Notes: a model not told the origin generated them from the sequence alone. A stretch of 64,000 nt of DNA from Eopsaltria australis (GCA_034509425.1 JAVTVJ010001200.1:124001-188000), one strand, 5' to 3'; shown: positions 28,540-41,578, counted from the stretch's first letter. Numbers and translations are program-made.

Positions 28540-31175
28540 TGCAGCAGCGCGGGGGGGTCGCTGTGAGGGGGAGTCCCCGTGTGTGTCCCCCCCCCCCGCC
28601 ATGAGCCCGTTCCTGGGGGCACCGGGACCTGCACCGGGGGGGCAGAGCCTCATCCAAACGGGAGCGGCACCGGCGGGGCGGGATGGGGATATGGGGAGAG
28701 GGGGGTCCCGGGTCTTCCCCCCGCCCCCGCCAGAACATCGGGGAGACAAAGTCCCGACCGGGGGGGTCTCTGTGCTTCACGGGGGACGGGGACCCCAACA
28801 CCGTCACGGGGGGACAGGCTAAGCACCCCCTCACGGTCCCGATATCGTCGGTACCGAGGCCGTCCCGGTGCTCGCAGGCAGCGCAGGGGCCGGGACCGGA
28901 CGCGGGGGACCCCCGGGTGCTTCCCAAGCCTGTCTGTTCCCGTTGTCTCTCTGTCCGTCCCTGCTCGGTGCCACAGGACAGGGTGGATGCCCCCCGTCCC
29001 CAGGCAGGTACCGGCGGCCACCCCGGGGGCACCGGGCAGCACCGGCAGCCCCGACGGCTGCGGGAACGGTTCCAGCGGCACCCCAGGACTGGGGGGATCC
29101 CGAGCATCGGGCGGCCGGGCCGCCGTGGGCTGCAGCAGAGGGGATGGGGGGAACGGGGGTTCGGGGCAGCGGGCAGGGGTTGTGAGGGACGGAGGGTCCC
29201 GGGATGGAGCGGGGGAGGCGAGGGTCGTGGATGCGCCCCGCCGCTGGTGGCACAGCCCCGGGTAGGGCCCTCCCAGCCGCGCCCCGGGGCCTCCCCGCGG
29301 CCGCTGACCTCAGCCCCGGGAGCCCCGACGGGGCGGAGGCCCGAGGGCGTGGACACGGCCCGGCCCGGCCGGGAACCGGGGCGGGGGAGGCGGGAGCGCC
29401 GTGCTGGAGCAGACCCCGGCTCGGCCCTGGGCTCCTCCCGGGCCGGGGGAAGGGGTGCGGGTGGGTGCCGGTGCGAGCCCCCCACCCCCGCCGCCGTCCC
29501 GGGCTTTGTCCGTCGTTGAATTAAAATGGTGAGCGGCGGCTCCGGGCCGTGACGGGCGAGCGGGGCTAATCCGGCCCCGCATGACTGGTCCGGGGAAACC
29601 GCGGCGGGGGATTACCCCCCCCGGTTCCCGCCCCAACGGGGGACTCAGCTCAGGCCCCCCGGTCCGTCGAGCCCCGCACTGGGGACTTCACACCCACCCA
29701 CAACCGGCCCGGGCGCGGGATTACGGGGACAGAGTCTTGTCCCAACCGAGACCGGGCCAGCACCGGCCCTGCGTGGCCGTGTTCTGGCCGTGGGCACATC
29801 AGGCTGCCCCCCGCCAGCGTCCGAGCACCACCTGCCCTTCCTTCTATCCCCCATCCCTGAATCCCTCCGTCCCTCGGTCCGTCCCTACCTCCGACACCTG
29901 GTACCGGCCCAGACTGGGCGCTCCAGGGTAGCAGGAGCCGTGCGGGGCCGTGCCGCGCCCACGCGGGTTGTAAACACCGTGGGTGTCCACGGGCACGTTC
30001 ACGAGGGTCCGGGGTGCCGCCGGGACAGCCCGGCACAACCCGGGCTCGAGCGGAGAGAAGAGGCTTTTGCTCCGTCCCGCCGGGCATGGACCAGAACGCG
30101 AGTGGGTTCCGCGGGCTCCGGAGGGGCACCGGTGCAGCCTCGACGGTCCACGCGCCTCTGGACTGCACGTCGAGTCTCCCGGAAAACCGGTGGCCCCAGG
30201 ACGGTGTCCCCGGGCTTTCCCGGGACTGTGGTCCCCGTGAGCCCTGGCTTGTCACGGAACTCTGCCTCCCCCGTGCGCCCGGGACTGTCCCGGGAGATCC
30301 CGTCACTCCTGCCCCTGTGCAGACCGCGCTGTCCCGGGACATCCCGGGCTCTCCCCGTTCTCCGCTCCTCCATGCGCCCGGAGCCGTCCGGGGCCGTCCC
30401 GGGTTATTCCGGGACCAGCTCCTCCTTGCGCCGGGAGCTGTCGCGGGCCGTGCCGGGCTCCCCCCGCCGGTGCCGGTGCCTGTGGAACGTGTGCACGGGA
30501 CGACGGGGAAGGCGGGGGGCGGCAGCCGGGAGCTCTGGGCACGGAGCCGGGGCGCAGCCACCCGCCGGGCTAATCCGGGCCGTGACGGACAGCCCCGGCG
30601 CCGCCGCTCCCGCCGCCCCGTAAGAGATGCCGCAGCTCCGCCGCTCCCCATTGTTAGGGCGAGGACGCGGGGAGGCCCCGCGCGGCGGGACCGGCCCACG
30701 GGGACCCTCCGCGCCGCCCCTATAAGAGGGAAGGGGCTGGAAGATGCTCCCGGGTGCTGAGCGCTGTGCACCCGCCGCGCCGAGCCGAGTCCAGCCGTGC
30801 CGGCTCCCCGGGGAGCTGCCGGTACCGACCACAGGCAGAGGGTACCGCGCACGGACCGCCGAGAACCAGCACCGGTACCGACACCGGGTAGCGCTCACAG
30901 AGTGCCGAGCACCGGGCACAGAGCACCGGGTCCTCAGCACCGGCACCGCGAACGGAGCGCCCGACGCCGCGCTCCAGGGCCCGGTCAGTGTGCGCTGGGC
31001 ACCGCACCCCCGACGCCGCGCCCCGGCCACCGGCTGCAGCCCGGTGGCGGTGGCGGTGCCGGCCCGCCCGCCCGCCCGGCGCTCCCCGCGTCCCCCCGCG
31101 GCCGTCCTCATCTCGGAGCCGCCCCGCGCGTCCGGAAACACGCGTGGATGTAGCGGCCGGGCCGGGGGCTCTGCG
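28540..31175. other. ARF3-WNT1 intergenic region
   Basis: This interval is extremely GC-rich and open in several frames, but none encodes a recognisable protein. In mammals WNT10B lies here, and no WNT10B exon can be read on either strand. The part from 29,500 to 30,600 contains four TAATCC/GGATTA (bicoid-type) motifs. Near 30,720 TATAAGAG follows a GC-rich block. It is probably regulatory DNA for WNT1. Confidence 0.5.
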
Positions 31176-31180
31176 GCACC

Positions 31181-31187
31181 ATAAATA
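31181..31187 (+). promoter_or_regulatory. WNT1: TATA-like element of WNT1
   Basis: ATAAATA lies 53-59 bp upstream of the WNT1 start codon inside a GC-rich promoter. It would place transcription start about 25-30 bp upstream of the ATG. This is suggestive, not proven. Confidence 0.45.
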
Positions 31188-31239
31188 CCGGGACGGCCGC
31201 TCGCCCGCGCACTCTGCCGGGGCTCCCGGGGCCGGAGCC

Positions 31240-33071
<1,832 letters not shown>

Positions 33072-33270
33072 CCTGCCCCGGGACCACCCTGCCCAGCCCC
33101 GGAGGGGGTCTGCGTCACCCACCCCCCATGACGGGTGCCCGGCTGGATTGAAGGCACCCATGGGTGGGGGTATGGAAGTGTCCTAGGGACCCCCATCCCG
33201 CCATGGGTGGACTCGGTGCCAAGCACCTTCCCGGCCACCCCCCGGCTCCACGGGGTCCCTTCTTGCTGTA

Positions 33271-33431
33271 AATAAAATATTTATTGTGGACGGTTTGGTG
33301 TCGCCGCCCCCACCCTGCTTCGCTGGCCCCAGGCCCTGTTTTTTATAATTAAAGATAATAATAATTAATAATAATTAATAATAATGATGCTTTGTTACAG
33401 GTGTCATTGATAGCCTTTAGAGAAGAATAAA
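33271..33431 (+). terminator. WNT1: Two WNT1 poly(A) signals and an AT-rich 3' end
   Basis: AATAAA occurs at 33,271-33,276, about 200 bp past the stop, and again at 33,426-33,431. The interval between them includes TAATAATAATTAATAATAAT repeats at 33,348-33,385. Use of the second signal would add an AU-rich element to the 3' UTR, which could shorten message half-life. Confidence 0.7.
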
Positions 33432-34129
33432 GAATATATTTTTATCAGTCCTGCCCCGATTCATGTCTGGGGGGTCTGGGGAATGGAGGGGATGAACTGT
33501 GGGGGGACACCAAAATATTCCAAACTATGGGATGCGCTGCCCGTGTCCATCTGTCCATCCCTCACTTCTCCATCCCCTCATCTCCCCATTCCACGTCCAT
33601 CAACCCCTCTGGTTGCTGTCTGTCCGTCTTTCTCCTCCTTCCCTCCACTCCCTGCCATCCCCTCCCCGCAGACTCCCTTCTTTCCCCCGCTGTGCCCGTC
33701 TCCATCCCAGCCATTCCTGCCGCCGCTCCCGGCCGGGACGTCCATCCCCACGGCTGCGGCGCCCATCACCATGGCACCTTGACTGCAACATCTCCGATGC
33801 TGGAATTTGCCGGGGCGGTGGGGCTGGTGCCGCCGGGGCCGGGCGTTGGGAGCGGCCCCGGGAGGTACAAGACGACAGACAGGGAATGAGCATCGTCCAT
33901 CACCGCTCCCGGCCGGGGCTGACGGCTCCCCTTGGCTCCGGGGGAAAAGCAGGGCTGGGGAGGGCACCGGGGTTAGCGGGGCAGGGGCCAGAGGGGACAG
34001 AGATGGCCACTGGCCCCACAAACAGCCCCACATCCATGCGTGGGGTCTGACCACAAGCGGAGAAAGGCTGTGGCAAAGGTGGGGTGCAGCTCTGTGGTTG
34101 GCAGGTGTTCTGCTGGCCTGGCTATCGTC

Positions 34130-34445
34130 CTGGGACGGGCATGTCTCCAGGACAGGCTTCCCTCCGGGATGGGCATCCCTTTGGAATGGACATCTCACCA
34201 GAATGGGCATCCGCTTGGCACAGTCCTCCCACTGGAGTGGGCACCCCACAGGGATGGGAATTCTGCATGCAGGACGTGCCCTGAGATGGGATTTTCCCTG
34301 GGATGAGCATCCCACAGGGGTGGGTATATCCCCAGAATGGGCATCCCTGGGAAGGGCATCCTTCTGGGACAGGTATCCCATGGGGACGGGTTTCCCACCA
34401 AGGTGGGCATCCCCCCGTGACAGGCACCCCTGGGGTGGGCACAGG
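34130..34445. repeat. ~20-25 bp minisatellite downstream of WNT1
   Basis: Units of the form GGGATGGGCATCCC with ACAGG or TTGGAATGG fillers repeat about a dozen times. They are imperfect and contain short palindromes (GGGATGGGCATCCC). Confidence 0.75.
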
Positions 34446-34654
34446 GTCCCAATATCCCCCCTGCACCTTGACTTCACACCTGGGGACATCGAATCCTCCC
34501 TCTCTGTGTCTGGGGGACCCCCAGCCTGGTGCCCACCTGTCCCAGGGGTCGCCACAGCCCGGGCTCCCCCCCAGAGCCGGGAACCTCTCGGGGCCCCTGA
34601 GGCTCTGCCTCATCAAAGGCTGCGGGATGACGCTGCCACCACCCGAAATATCCC

Positions 34655-34970
34655 GCGGAGCCGATAGTGGAAAAGTTGATGTTTAGACTCAGAGAAGGGG
34701 GGGGAAAAACACCCTGGGGGCCCCCGCTGCCCGCGCCAAGGTCAAAACACAGCCCAGCGTGGAGAATAAAATACCAAAATGCGAGGAAAACGCCTGGAAA
34801 GGAACACAGCCCGAAATAACCCTCCGAGCATCTCCCGCCTGCCGGGTTATCTGCCTGCTAAATTCTGCTCCTGCTTCAGCATGAAAATAGCCTGTTTTCC
34901 TGCGGTAGGAGTCAGGAATATAGATAATGACATTCTTATAAGTCACCTCTGTTACTCAGCTTTTCCTGCG
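34655..34970. promoter_or_regulatory. AT-rich candidate conserved element A in the WNT1-DDN interval
   Basis: A block of balanced base composition stands out from the GC-rich surroundings. It carries CAAGGTCA (34,737-34,744, a nuclear-receptor half-site with 5' extension), GAATAAAATACC, CTTCAGCATGAAAATAGCC and ATAGATAATGACATTC. No reading frame or repeat explains it. Enhancer function is inferred from composition and position only. Confidence 0.35.
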
Positions 34971-35239
34971 TGTCCTGCTGGGCACCTCGGGCAGCTGCGA
35001 CCCCCGGGTGGGCAGGGGCACCCCGGGCACGGGGCACAAACCTCCCCGGCTTGGACAAATATTCCTGAGTGCTGGAAATAGCTGCTGTGGGCCAGCGCAC
35101 GGACAGGGACAGCAGCAGGGACAGGGCGGTCCCATCCTACACCAGCCTGTCACATCTGGGAAGCCGGGTAACAGCTGGGTGGTGGCCACAGGCTGGGCTT
35201 GATGAGGGCTGGGACAAACCCCTTCAGGAATGGGGTGCA

Positions 35240-35695
35240 GGGGGGCTCTGCCTGGGGGTGTGGGACAGAGAGACAGGATGGCACACTGAAGTGCAGGACA
35301 GAGGGATAGGGGTGCTTCCAGGACAGAGGGAAGGTGTCATTTCCAGAAATGTAGGACACTGGGACAGGACAGTGCCCAGTAGTGCAGGACAGAGGGACAG
35401 AGCCATGCCCAGGGGTGCAGGACAGTGGGATGGTGACATTCCCAAAAATGCGGGACAGAAAGACAGGACAGTGCCCAAAGTTTCAGGACAGAGGGACAGG
35501 ATGACACTGGGAGATGCAGGACAGAGCCGTGCCTAGAGGTGCGGGACAGAGGAATTGTGTCATTCCCAGAGGTACGGGACAGGACAGGACAAGACAGGAC
35601 AGTGCCCAAAAGCGTGGGGCAGGAGGATTGTGCCCAGAAATGCAGGACAGAAGGACAGGATGGTACCCACATGTGCAGGACAGACTGACAGAGCT
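35240..35695. repeat. ~30-bp minisatellite in the WNT1-DDN interval
   Basis: Units are GTGCAGGACAGAGGGACAGG with short variable fillers such as ATGGTGCCCA. About fourteen copies are seen. Confidence 0.85.
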
Positions 35696-35929
35696 GTGCC
35701 CACCTGCCCAGACCCTCAAGTGGCCCCATTCCACCTGCGGGACCGTCCCCACCCCATTCCCTGTCACCATCGCCAGCGGCACAGCCTCGTCCTGGCTCCC
35801 CTCGCCTCCGGTCGATGCGGACCCACGTCCCGCCAGCTCCCGGCTTGTCCGGCCGCCCCCTCCCATCCGCCGCATTCCTCCGGCGCGGGGCCAACGCGCC
35901 CAGCAACGGTGGCAGCGCTGGCCTCTAAT

Positions 35930-36215
35930 CCCCGGGCATGCCAGCCCCGGGGGGACCGTCGCCGTCACCCACTCCCTGATAGGTGACCAATGCCCGAGAC
36001 GAACAATTAGGGACAAAGCGGAGCCGCCGGGGGCTAACGCCGGCCTTCACGGGTGCCTTGTGCGGCATTCGGCGGGTTTAATGAATTGTCCATCAATCCT
36101 TTCAGCTCCGCTCGCCCGGGCTGGATTAATCTGAGAAGCCGCAGTGGGGAAGGAGCCGCTAAGCCTGTATTTATTACTCTGCCATTGTAACTAATTGAGG
36201 TAATTATCTGTGACT
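35930..36215. promoter_or_regulatory. WNT1: Candidate WNT1 3' enhancer rich in homeodomain sites
   Basis: About 280 bp of unique, lower-GC sequence lie 2.9 kb past the WNT1 stop. It contains ACAATTAG (36,004), GGGACAAAGCGG (TCF/SOX-like), TTTAATGAATTG (36,077), GGATTAATC (36,123), TATTTATTACTC and the paired site CTAATTGAGGTAATTATC (36,191-36,208). In mouse the main Wnt1 neural enhancer lies a few kb downstream of the gene, depends on homeodomain sites, and sits before Ddn. The position and motif content here match, but identity is inferred without alignment. Confidence 0.5.
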
Positions 36216-36479
36216 CCAACCCCGCGCAACAATGCCGCATTCACCGGACACTTCCCACCGGCTCCTCGCGCGGCCTGGGAGAGCCGGCACCGCGGGCAGC
36301 ACGGCTGCGATGCGGGGACACAGTGGGGACGGTGGGATGTGGATGATCAGGAACGTGGCGTGGCTGGCACCGTGTGTAACCAGGTGACACCGCGCCCTGG
36401 GGACACGGGACGGCACTGCTGGCACGCGTGGGGTGTGGCATGGCCGGTGCCAGCTGCACGTGCGGGTCACGGCGCTGCG

Positions 36480-36965
36480 GGGACACTGCCAATACCAGCA
36501 CATACATGGACACAGCTCTCCGGGGACACCACTGTCAGCAGTGACACGTGAAGGTCACAGCTCTCTGGGGACACCGCCAGCACTGGCACATACGTGAACA
36601 TGGCTCCTTTGGGACATCGCCAGCACCAGTGACACATGAGAGTCGCGGCTCTCTGGGGACGCCAGTTACCGCCAGTGACACACAAGGGTCACGACTATCT
36701 GGGGACAGCACCAACATCAGCACACACATGGGCAGAGCTCTCTGGCGACATCACTGCCACAAGTGACACACAAGGGTCCTGGCTCTCAGACACCACCAGC
36801 ACCCATGACACATGTGGGTCACGGCTCTCTGGGAACACAGCCAGCCCTGGCACACACCCGGACACAGCCCTCTGGGGACACCACCGTCACCGGTGACACA
36901 CGAGGGCCACCGCTCCCCGGGGACATCGCCAGCCCCGGTGACACACAGAGCTGCCGTGACTCTCA
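36480..36965. repeat. ~45-50 bp minisatellite in the WNT1-DDN interval
   Basis: Units carry AGTGACACACAAGGGTCACG, GCTCTCTGGGGACACC and GCCAGCAC. About ten imperfect copies are seen. Confidence 0.8.
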
Positions 36966-37399
36966 GACAGCACGGATGACACACGTGGGTGGCGTGTGGG
37001 GACACCGATACCGCTCCCCCCGCCGCTCCCGGGGCAGGACCCCCGGTGCCCCCCGGTGCGTTCGGTCACCGGCTGCGCGGCGACATCTGGCGGCAACAGG
37101 CGACAACGCGTCCCTGTTCGGGGGTCCCGGTAGCGGGCGGAACCCGTCGGTCTCACGCGTTGGCACCGCCATGGGCTGAGCCCCCCTGGCCCCCGGGGGA
37201 CCCCAGGCTGCGGCGAGTTTCGGGGGCCGGCGGGTGCCCCGGGGGTGCCGGGGGAAGGCGCTGGCGCCGGCGCAGCCCGAATTAGAAGGTGATTTTCCCG
37301 GCGGGGAGCGGGTTTGGGCAGGAGCTGATCCCACGGGAAGGGCCGAGCCGCTGCCCCCGCGTCTGGGACACCCCGCGCCACGCCGGGCACCGCGCCGAG

Positions 37400-38090
37400 C
37401 CCAGGCATGACGTGCTGTGCTGGGCTGTGCCAGGCTGTGCTGAGCCGTGCCAGGCTACACCAGCCTGTGTCAGGCTGTGCCAGTGTGTGTTGAGCCATGC
37501 CAGGCTATACCAGCCTGTGCCAAGATGTGCCAAGCCGTGCCAGGCTGCAAAGAGATGTTCTGGGCTCTTCCGGGTTTTGTGAAGCTGTGCCTGGCCATGC
37601 CGTGCGGGGCTGTGCCAAGCTGAGCCACGCCAGGTTATATTGGGCTGTGCTAAGATGTGCCTGGTTGTGCCAAGCTGTGATGAGTGGTGCCAACCAGGCT
37701 GTGCCGTGCTGTTCTGGGCTTTGCCAAGCCGTGCTGAGCCGTGTCAGGTGGTATCAGGCTGTGCCAAGTTCTGCCAGGCTGCACTGAGCTGCTCTGGGCT
37801 TTGCTGAGCTGTCCCTTGCCATGCAAAGCCATGCCAAGGCTGCTGAGTTGTGTTTGGCTGTTCTGAGCTTTGCCAAGCCGTGCCAGGCTGCTGTGCCAAG
37901 CTGTGCCAGGCTATACCAAGCTGTGCTGAGCCGTGCTGGGTCGTACCAAGCCATGTTCCAAACTGTGCCAGGCTGTCGCAGACTGAACCGTGCCATGAAT
38001 CTGTGACAAGGCATGTGGATCACACCACACCTTGCCAACCATTCTCTGCCATGCCAGGCCATGCCAAGCCGTGCCCGGTGCCACCGTAAC
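37400..38090. repeat. ~10-11 bp satellite-like repeat (GCTGTGCCAG)n upstream of the DDN 3' end
   Basis: Nearly 700 bp consist of GCTGTGCCAG, GCCGTGCTGA and GCTATACCAG variants in head-to-tail order with strong divergence. No reading frame is meaningful. Confidence 0.9.
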
Positions 38091-38284
38091 GGGTGCAAGA
38101 CCACAGCTGTGCCACGGTGGGCTGCAGTTGCCGTTGTGGCTCAGGCCAGACTCAGGTGTGGCACTTCGATGCCATCCTGGCCACGCGCCAGGACAGGGGA
38201 CACATGGGGTGACGTGGCCCTGGGGGTGCCCCCCCAGCTGCCCGGGTGGCCCTGCCGCGGCAGCTGCCCCGTGCCGTGACCTCC

Positions 38285-38560
38285 GGGCCGGTGTCACCGG
38301 GATAATGACAGGGTCGCGCAGGGGGGCGGGGGAGGAGCCGGTTTTAAATAACGTGCAAATTGGACACGATATTTGTGCGGTTTCCTGGGGCCGCGGGGAT
38401 CCTCCCCCCCCGCAGCGTGACTAAGAGGTGGCGGCTGTTTGGGGGGGACAGTTTCCCCCGGGTGAGTCACTCGGGGTCCCCAACCGGCCGTGACGTGGGG
38501 CCGGTGGCCGAGGGCCAGACCTGCTGCTCTCACCTACTCATTATGGGGGATTCGGGGGGA
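38285..38560. promoter_or_regulatory. Candidate conserved element B, 3' of DDN
   Basis: Within GC-rich DNA, GGTTTTAAATAACGTGCAAA and TTGGACACGATATTTGTGCG form a short AT-rich island. Nearby lie TGAGTCA (AP-1, 38,463-38,469) and TGACGTGG. No gene covers it. This is an inference from composition. Confidence 0.3.
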
Positions 38561-38799
38561 GCTGGCACGTCCCACCCGTGTTGTGACGCACTGTAGTGGC
38601 CGCCGGGACGCCCGGGACCTCCGACTGACCCCGGCACCATAACGGGGGAGGGGGAGGGTCCGGACACCGGGAATGCCGTGGGGGTGTGCCCAGACACCCC
38701 TGTCCTCGCTGGGGGCCACAGAGAGGCCTGAGGGGGTGATGCCACCCCCCCGACCTCACACAAACAGGGGCACAGGCAGCACACCGGGATCCCGGAGCC

Positions 38800-38805
38800 T
38801 TTATT
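38800..38805 (-). terminator. DDN: DDN poly(A) signal AATAAA
   Basis: TTTATT on the plus strand is AATAAA on the DDN strand, 130 bp past the DDN stop. Confidence 0.75.
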
Positions 38806-38932
38806 GGGGTCAGCCCGTGGGAACTCCAGCCCCGAGTCCCGCCCCCAAGACCACCCGCCAAGCCCCGCCCCTGAGAACCACACCCAGGCAGGCCCCGCCC
38901 CAGATGTGCCACACCCCGGCAAGCCCCGCCCC

Positions 38933-40208
38933 TCAGGCAGGGGTGGGGCTGGCGGGGCCCGGGGGGGCCCCGGTGCTCTCCAGGCTGCTGCTGCTGCTGC
39001 TGTAGGCGCGGGGGTCTCGGCAGAGCCGCTGCCGGGAGCCCCCCACGCTCCCCTCGGCATCCGAGTCGGAGTCGGGCGCTGTGTGGCGCCGGATGCGGGA
39101 CACGGCCTCACGCAGGGCCTGGGCGTACAGCACCGGCCGCCGCGGCGGGGGCCGCCCCCGGGCACCCCTGCAGCCCCCCGGGCTCCGCCACGGACTGCGG
39201 GGGCTGCCGGAAGGCTCCCGGGGGGGCGAGGGAGCAGCAGAGGGGCTGCCAACCCCCGGGGGCACGGAAGGGCTGCGAGGAGGGGTGCCGGGCCCCGGGG
39301 ATCCCCGGGCATAGCGGACCTGCTGTCGCTGCGGGGGTGGCACGTACTGGGCCCGGACCACCACGCGGGTGGCGTCAATGAGGACGTGTCCCCCCGTCCC
39401 CCGCCGCCCCCTCCCGCGCCCCGGCACCCGCTCCCGGCCGGCTGCCGCCCGTGGCAGCGTCTGGCAGTGCCGGGGGGTGCCAGACCCCCCTGGGGACAGC
39501 TGCGTCCCACGGGGCCACCGGTGCTTGGCCTCGGTGGCAGCTCGGGGCAGAGTGTGGCTCCAGCCCCCCGGCACAGCCCCCCGGGCCCGAGGTGCCGGCG
39601 GGGGGCTGCGGGGTCCCCGCAGGGGGCGGAGCTGCAGGGTGCGGTGGGGACCGTCGTAGGCGGGGGGGGCGATGTACGGGGGGGGTGCCCCGCGGCGGGC
39701 GTGGGCTGCCTGCACCCGCTGCATGTGCACCTCGTAGGTGGGGGGGCCCAGCTTGTCCCCCGACACCGGGGGCCGAGGCACAGGCACAGGGTGCCCCCCC
39801 CAGGGTCCGCTGCCCCCCGCCCCCTCAGGCTGTCGCGGGGGGCAGGGGGTGGGGGGCACCCGGGGCCGGGTGGTGAAGTCCTGCAGGCGACAGGGGGGGT
39901 TGGAGGGCACCGGGGGCCAGGGAGGGGCCAGCTCGGCCACAAAGCGCTTCTCCAGGTACCTGCAAGACAGAGACGGGGAGTGAGGGGGGCGAGGGACGAG
40001 GAGTGGGACGGACCCCCCACCCCGCCGTCCCCACTCACGCGTACTCCCCGGCGATGCGGCGGTAGGTCCAGGGGGGCTCGGGCCGGCACCCCGCGGCCAT
40101 GCCGGTGCCCGCGCTGCAACACGCCACCGTGTCGATCTCCACCAGCACCAGCTTGGTCCGCTCGCAGATTCGCAGGCGCCCCGCACCCCGCTCCGGACCC
40201 CCCAGCAT
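38933..40208 (-). CDS. DDN: Dendrin
   Basis: Dendrin is a proline-rich protein of neuronal dendrites, postsynaptic sites and the podocyte slit diaphragm. Two exons (40208-40039 and 39959-38933) join in frame to 398 residues; human dendrin is about 711. Recognition rests on four islands: MLGGP at the start with RTKLVLVEIDTVACC (human has SKLLVIEVKTISC), PPPYIAPPAYDGPHRTLQL, VLIDATRVVVRAQYVPPPQ, and LREAVSRIRRHTAPDSDSD. PPAY and PTYE are WW-domain-type motifs. The rest is low-complexity P, R, G and S. Position between WNT1 and PRKAG1 agrees with mammals. Longer open frames overlap it on both strands, but only this frame carries the conserved islands. Confidence 0.9.
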
Positions 40209-41095
40209 TGCCCCGGCCGAGAGGGGGGTCCCCGCCGCGGGGGGGTCGCCGGAGCCTCGGCGGAGCCCCGCGCCCGCCCACACGCACCCACCTGCCGCAC
40301 GTGCGCCCCCGGGGACCCCGTGTCCCGCCCGGTGCCACCTCGGGGCACGGTGACCCCGGGGCGGCCGGGAGACCGGCGCACCGCGGGGACCCCACCGGCC
40401 GTCCCAGGGGTGTCGTGTCGCGTGTGTGTGTTGTGTGTCCCCCCCCCCCCGCCCCGCGGGATCCCTTCCCCCCCCTGCGACAAGCAGGCGATGGCGGGTT
40501 TGGCACCAAGCGCTGCAGCCCACGCGGGCTCCGAGCGGAGCTTAGCAACCCTCCGGCGGCGGCATGGCAACCGGCACGGCCCCCCCCGAGTCCCCCGGGC
40601 CCCCCGGTACCTGCCGGGCTCTCACCTCGCTCTGCAGCCTCTGCCGGACCCCGGGACTGGCAGGGACAGGGCCCCTGGCCCGGCCGTCCCCTCCCCGCCA
40701 GGAATGTGCCTCGCTCAGCACGGCCGGGCCTTGCGCCTCCCCTGTGGGCACCGGCTGCAAACCCTGGTGTCCCAGCTGCCCGCGACCCCCGCCAGCTCCC
40801 CACGGGACCCTAACGTCCAGCTCCCCCCTCAAACCTCCCCCAGACCCTGCCCAACACCCCCTGCTCACCGTGGTGCCCACCAGAGGGTCCCCATGTCCCG
40901 CCAGGTCCCTGTCTCTGTCCCATCCCCAATCCTGGCCTTTTAGAAAAGCCACAGGCGGAACAAACAGGGATTTAGGGTCTGGGCGAGCTCAGCAGATTCC
41001 CCCTTCCCACAGGGGGGGCCGCACCCCTTCCCCACACACCCCCTCCCTGGCCAATGCCCCCCGTGCCCTGCACCGAGCCAGGGTGGTGCCAGGTC
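40209..41095. other. DDN promoter and DDN-PRKAG1 intergenic region
   Basis: The first 500 bp is a CpG island with a (GT)n/(C)n run at 40,420-40,455. From 40,600 the sequence is GC-rich and unstructured, with no coding evidence. Confidence 0.45.
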
Positions 41096-41099
41096 TGTG

Positions 41100-41105
41100 T
41101 TTATT
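41100..41105 (-). terminator. PRKAG1: PRKAG1 poly(A) signal AATAAA
   Basis: TTTATT on the plus strand is AATAAA on the PRKAG1 strand, about 475 bp past the stop codon, giving a 3' UTR of about 490 nt. Confidence 0.75.
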
Positions 41106-41578
41106 TGTGGTTTCTCTCCACACACGAAGTGATGGTGGGTGTGGGCACAGCCAGGGGGACCTGGGGAGAAACCCCCGGGGGCGTGAGGGGGTCCCCAGGC
41201 CGGGTGGAGCTGAGTGGGTCTCACCAAACCCAGAGAAACCCTACGGGAGAGTGGGATAGGGTGACAGGGACGAGGGTCCACACAGGAACAGCCCTGGCAT
41301 GTATATGGGTGACCCCAGCCTGGCACCCCAGGGGGGTCAAGGGCTGCCCCCATCACCCCACACAGCTTTGGGGGCGCAGGGCACGGCGTGGGGGGGCTGC
41401 AGGCTCTCCCCCACCCAGGGAAGGGCAGCGGGGGCTGCCCCAGGGCTGGGGGTTATTGCTGGATGCTGCTGGTGAGTGGGGGCATACCCCGGGTGTCCCC
41501 ACCAGCCCGGGGGGGCACAGTGTAGCAGGAGAGGAGAGTGGGGGGCTTGGGAGGACTGAACCCCCCCCCACCACTGCC

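Noticed and set aside
38530..40813. 757- and 669-codon frames on both strands overlapping DDN
   Set aside because: Only the frame with the islands PPPYIAPPAYDGPH and RIRRHTAPDSDSD matches dendrin. The others are shadows in GC-rich sequence.
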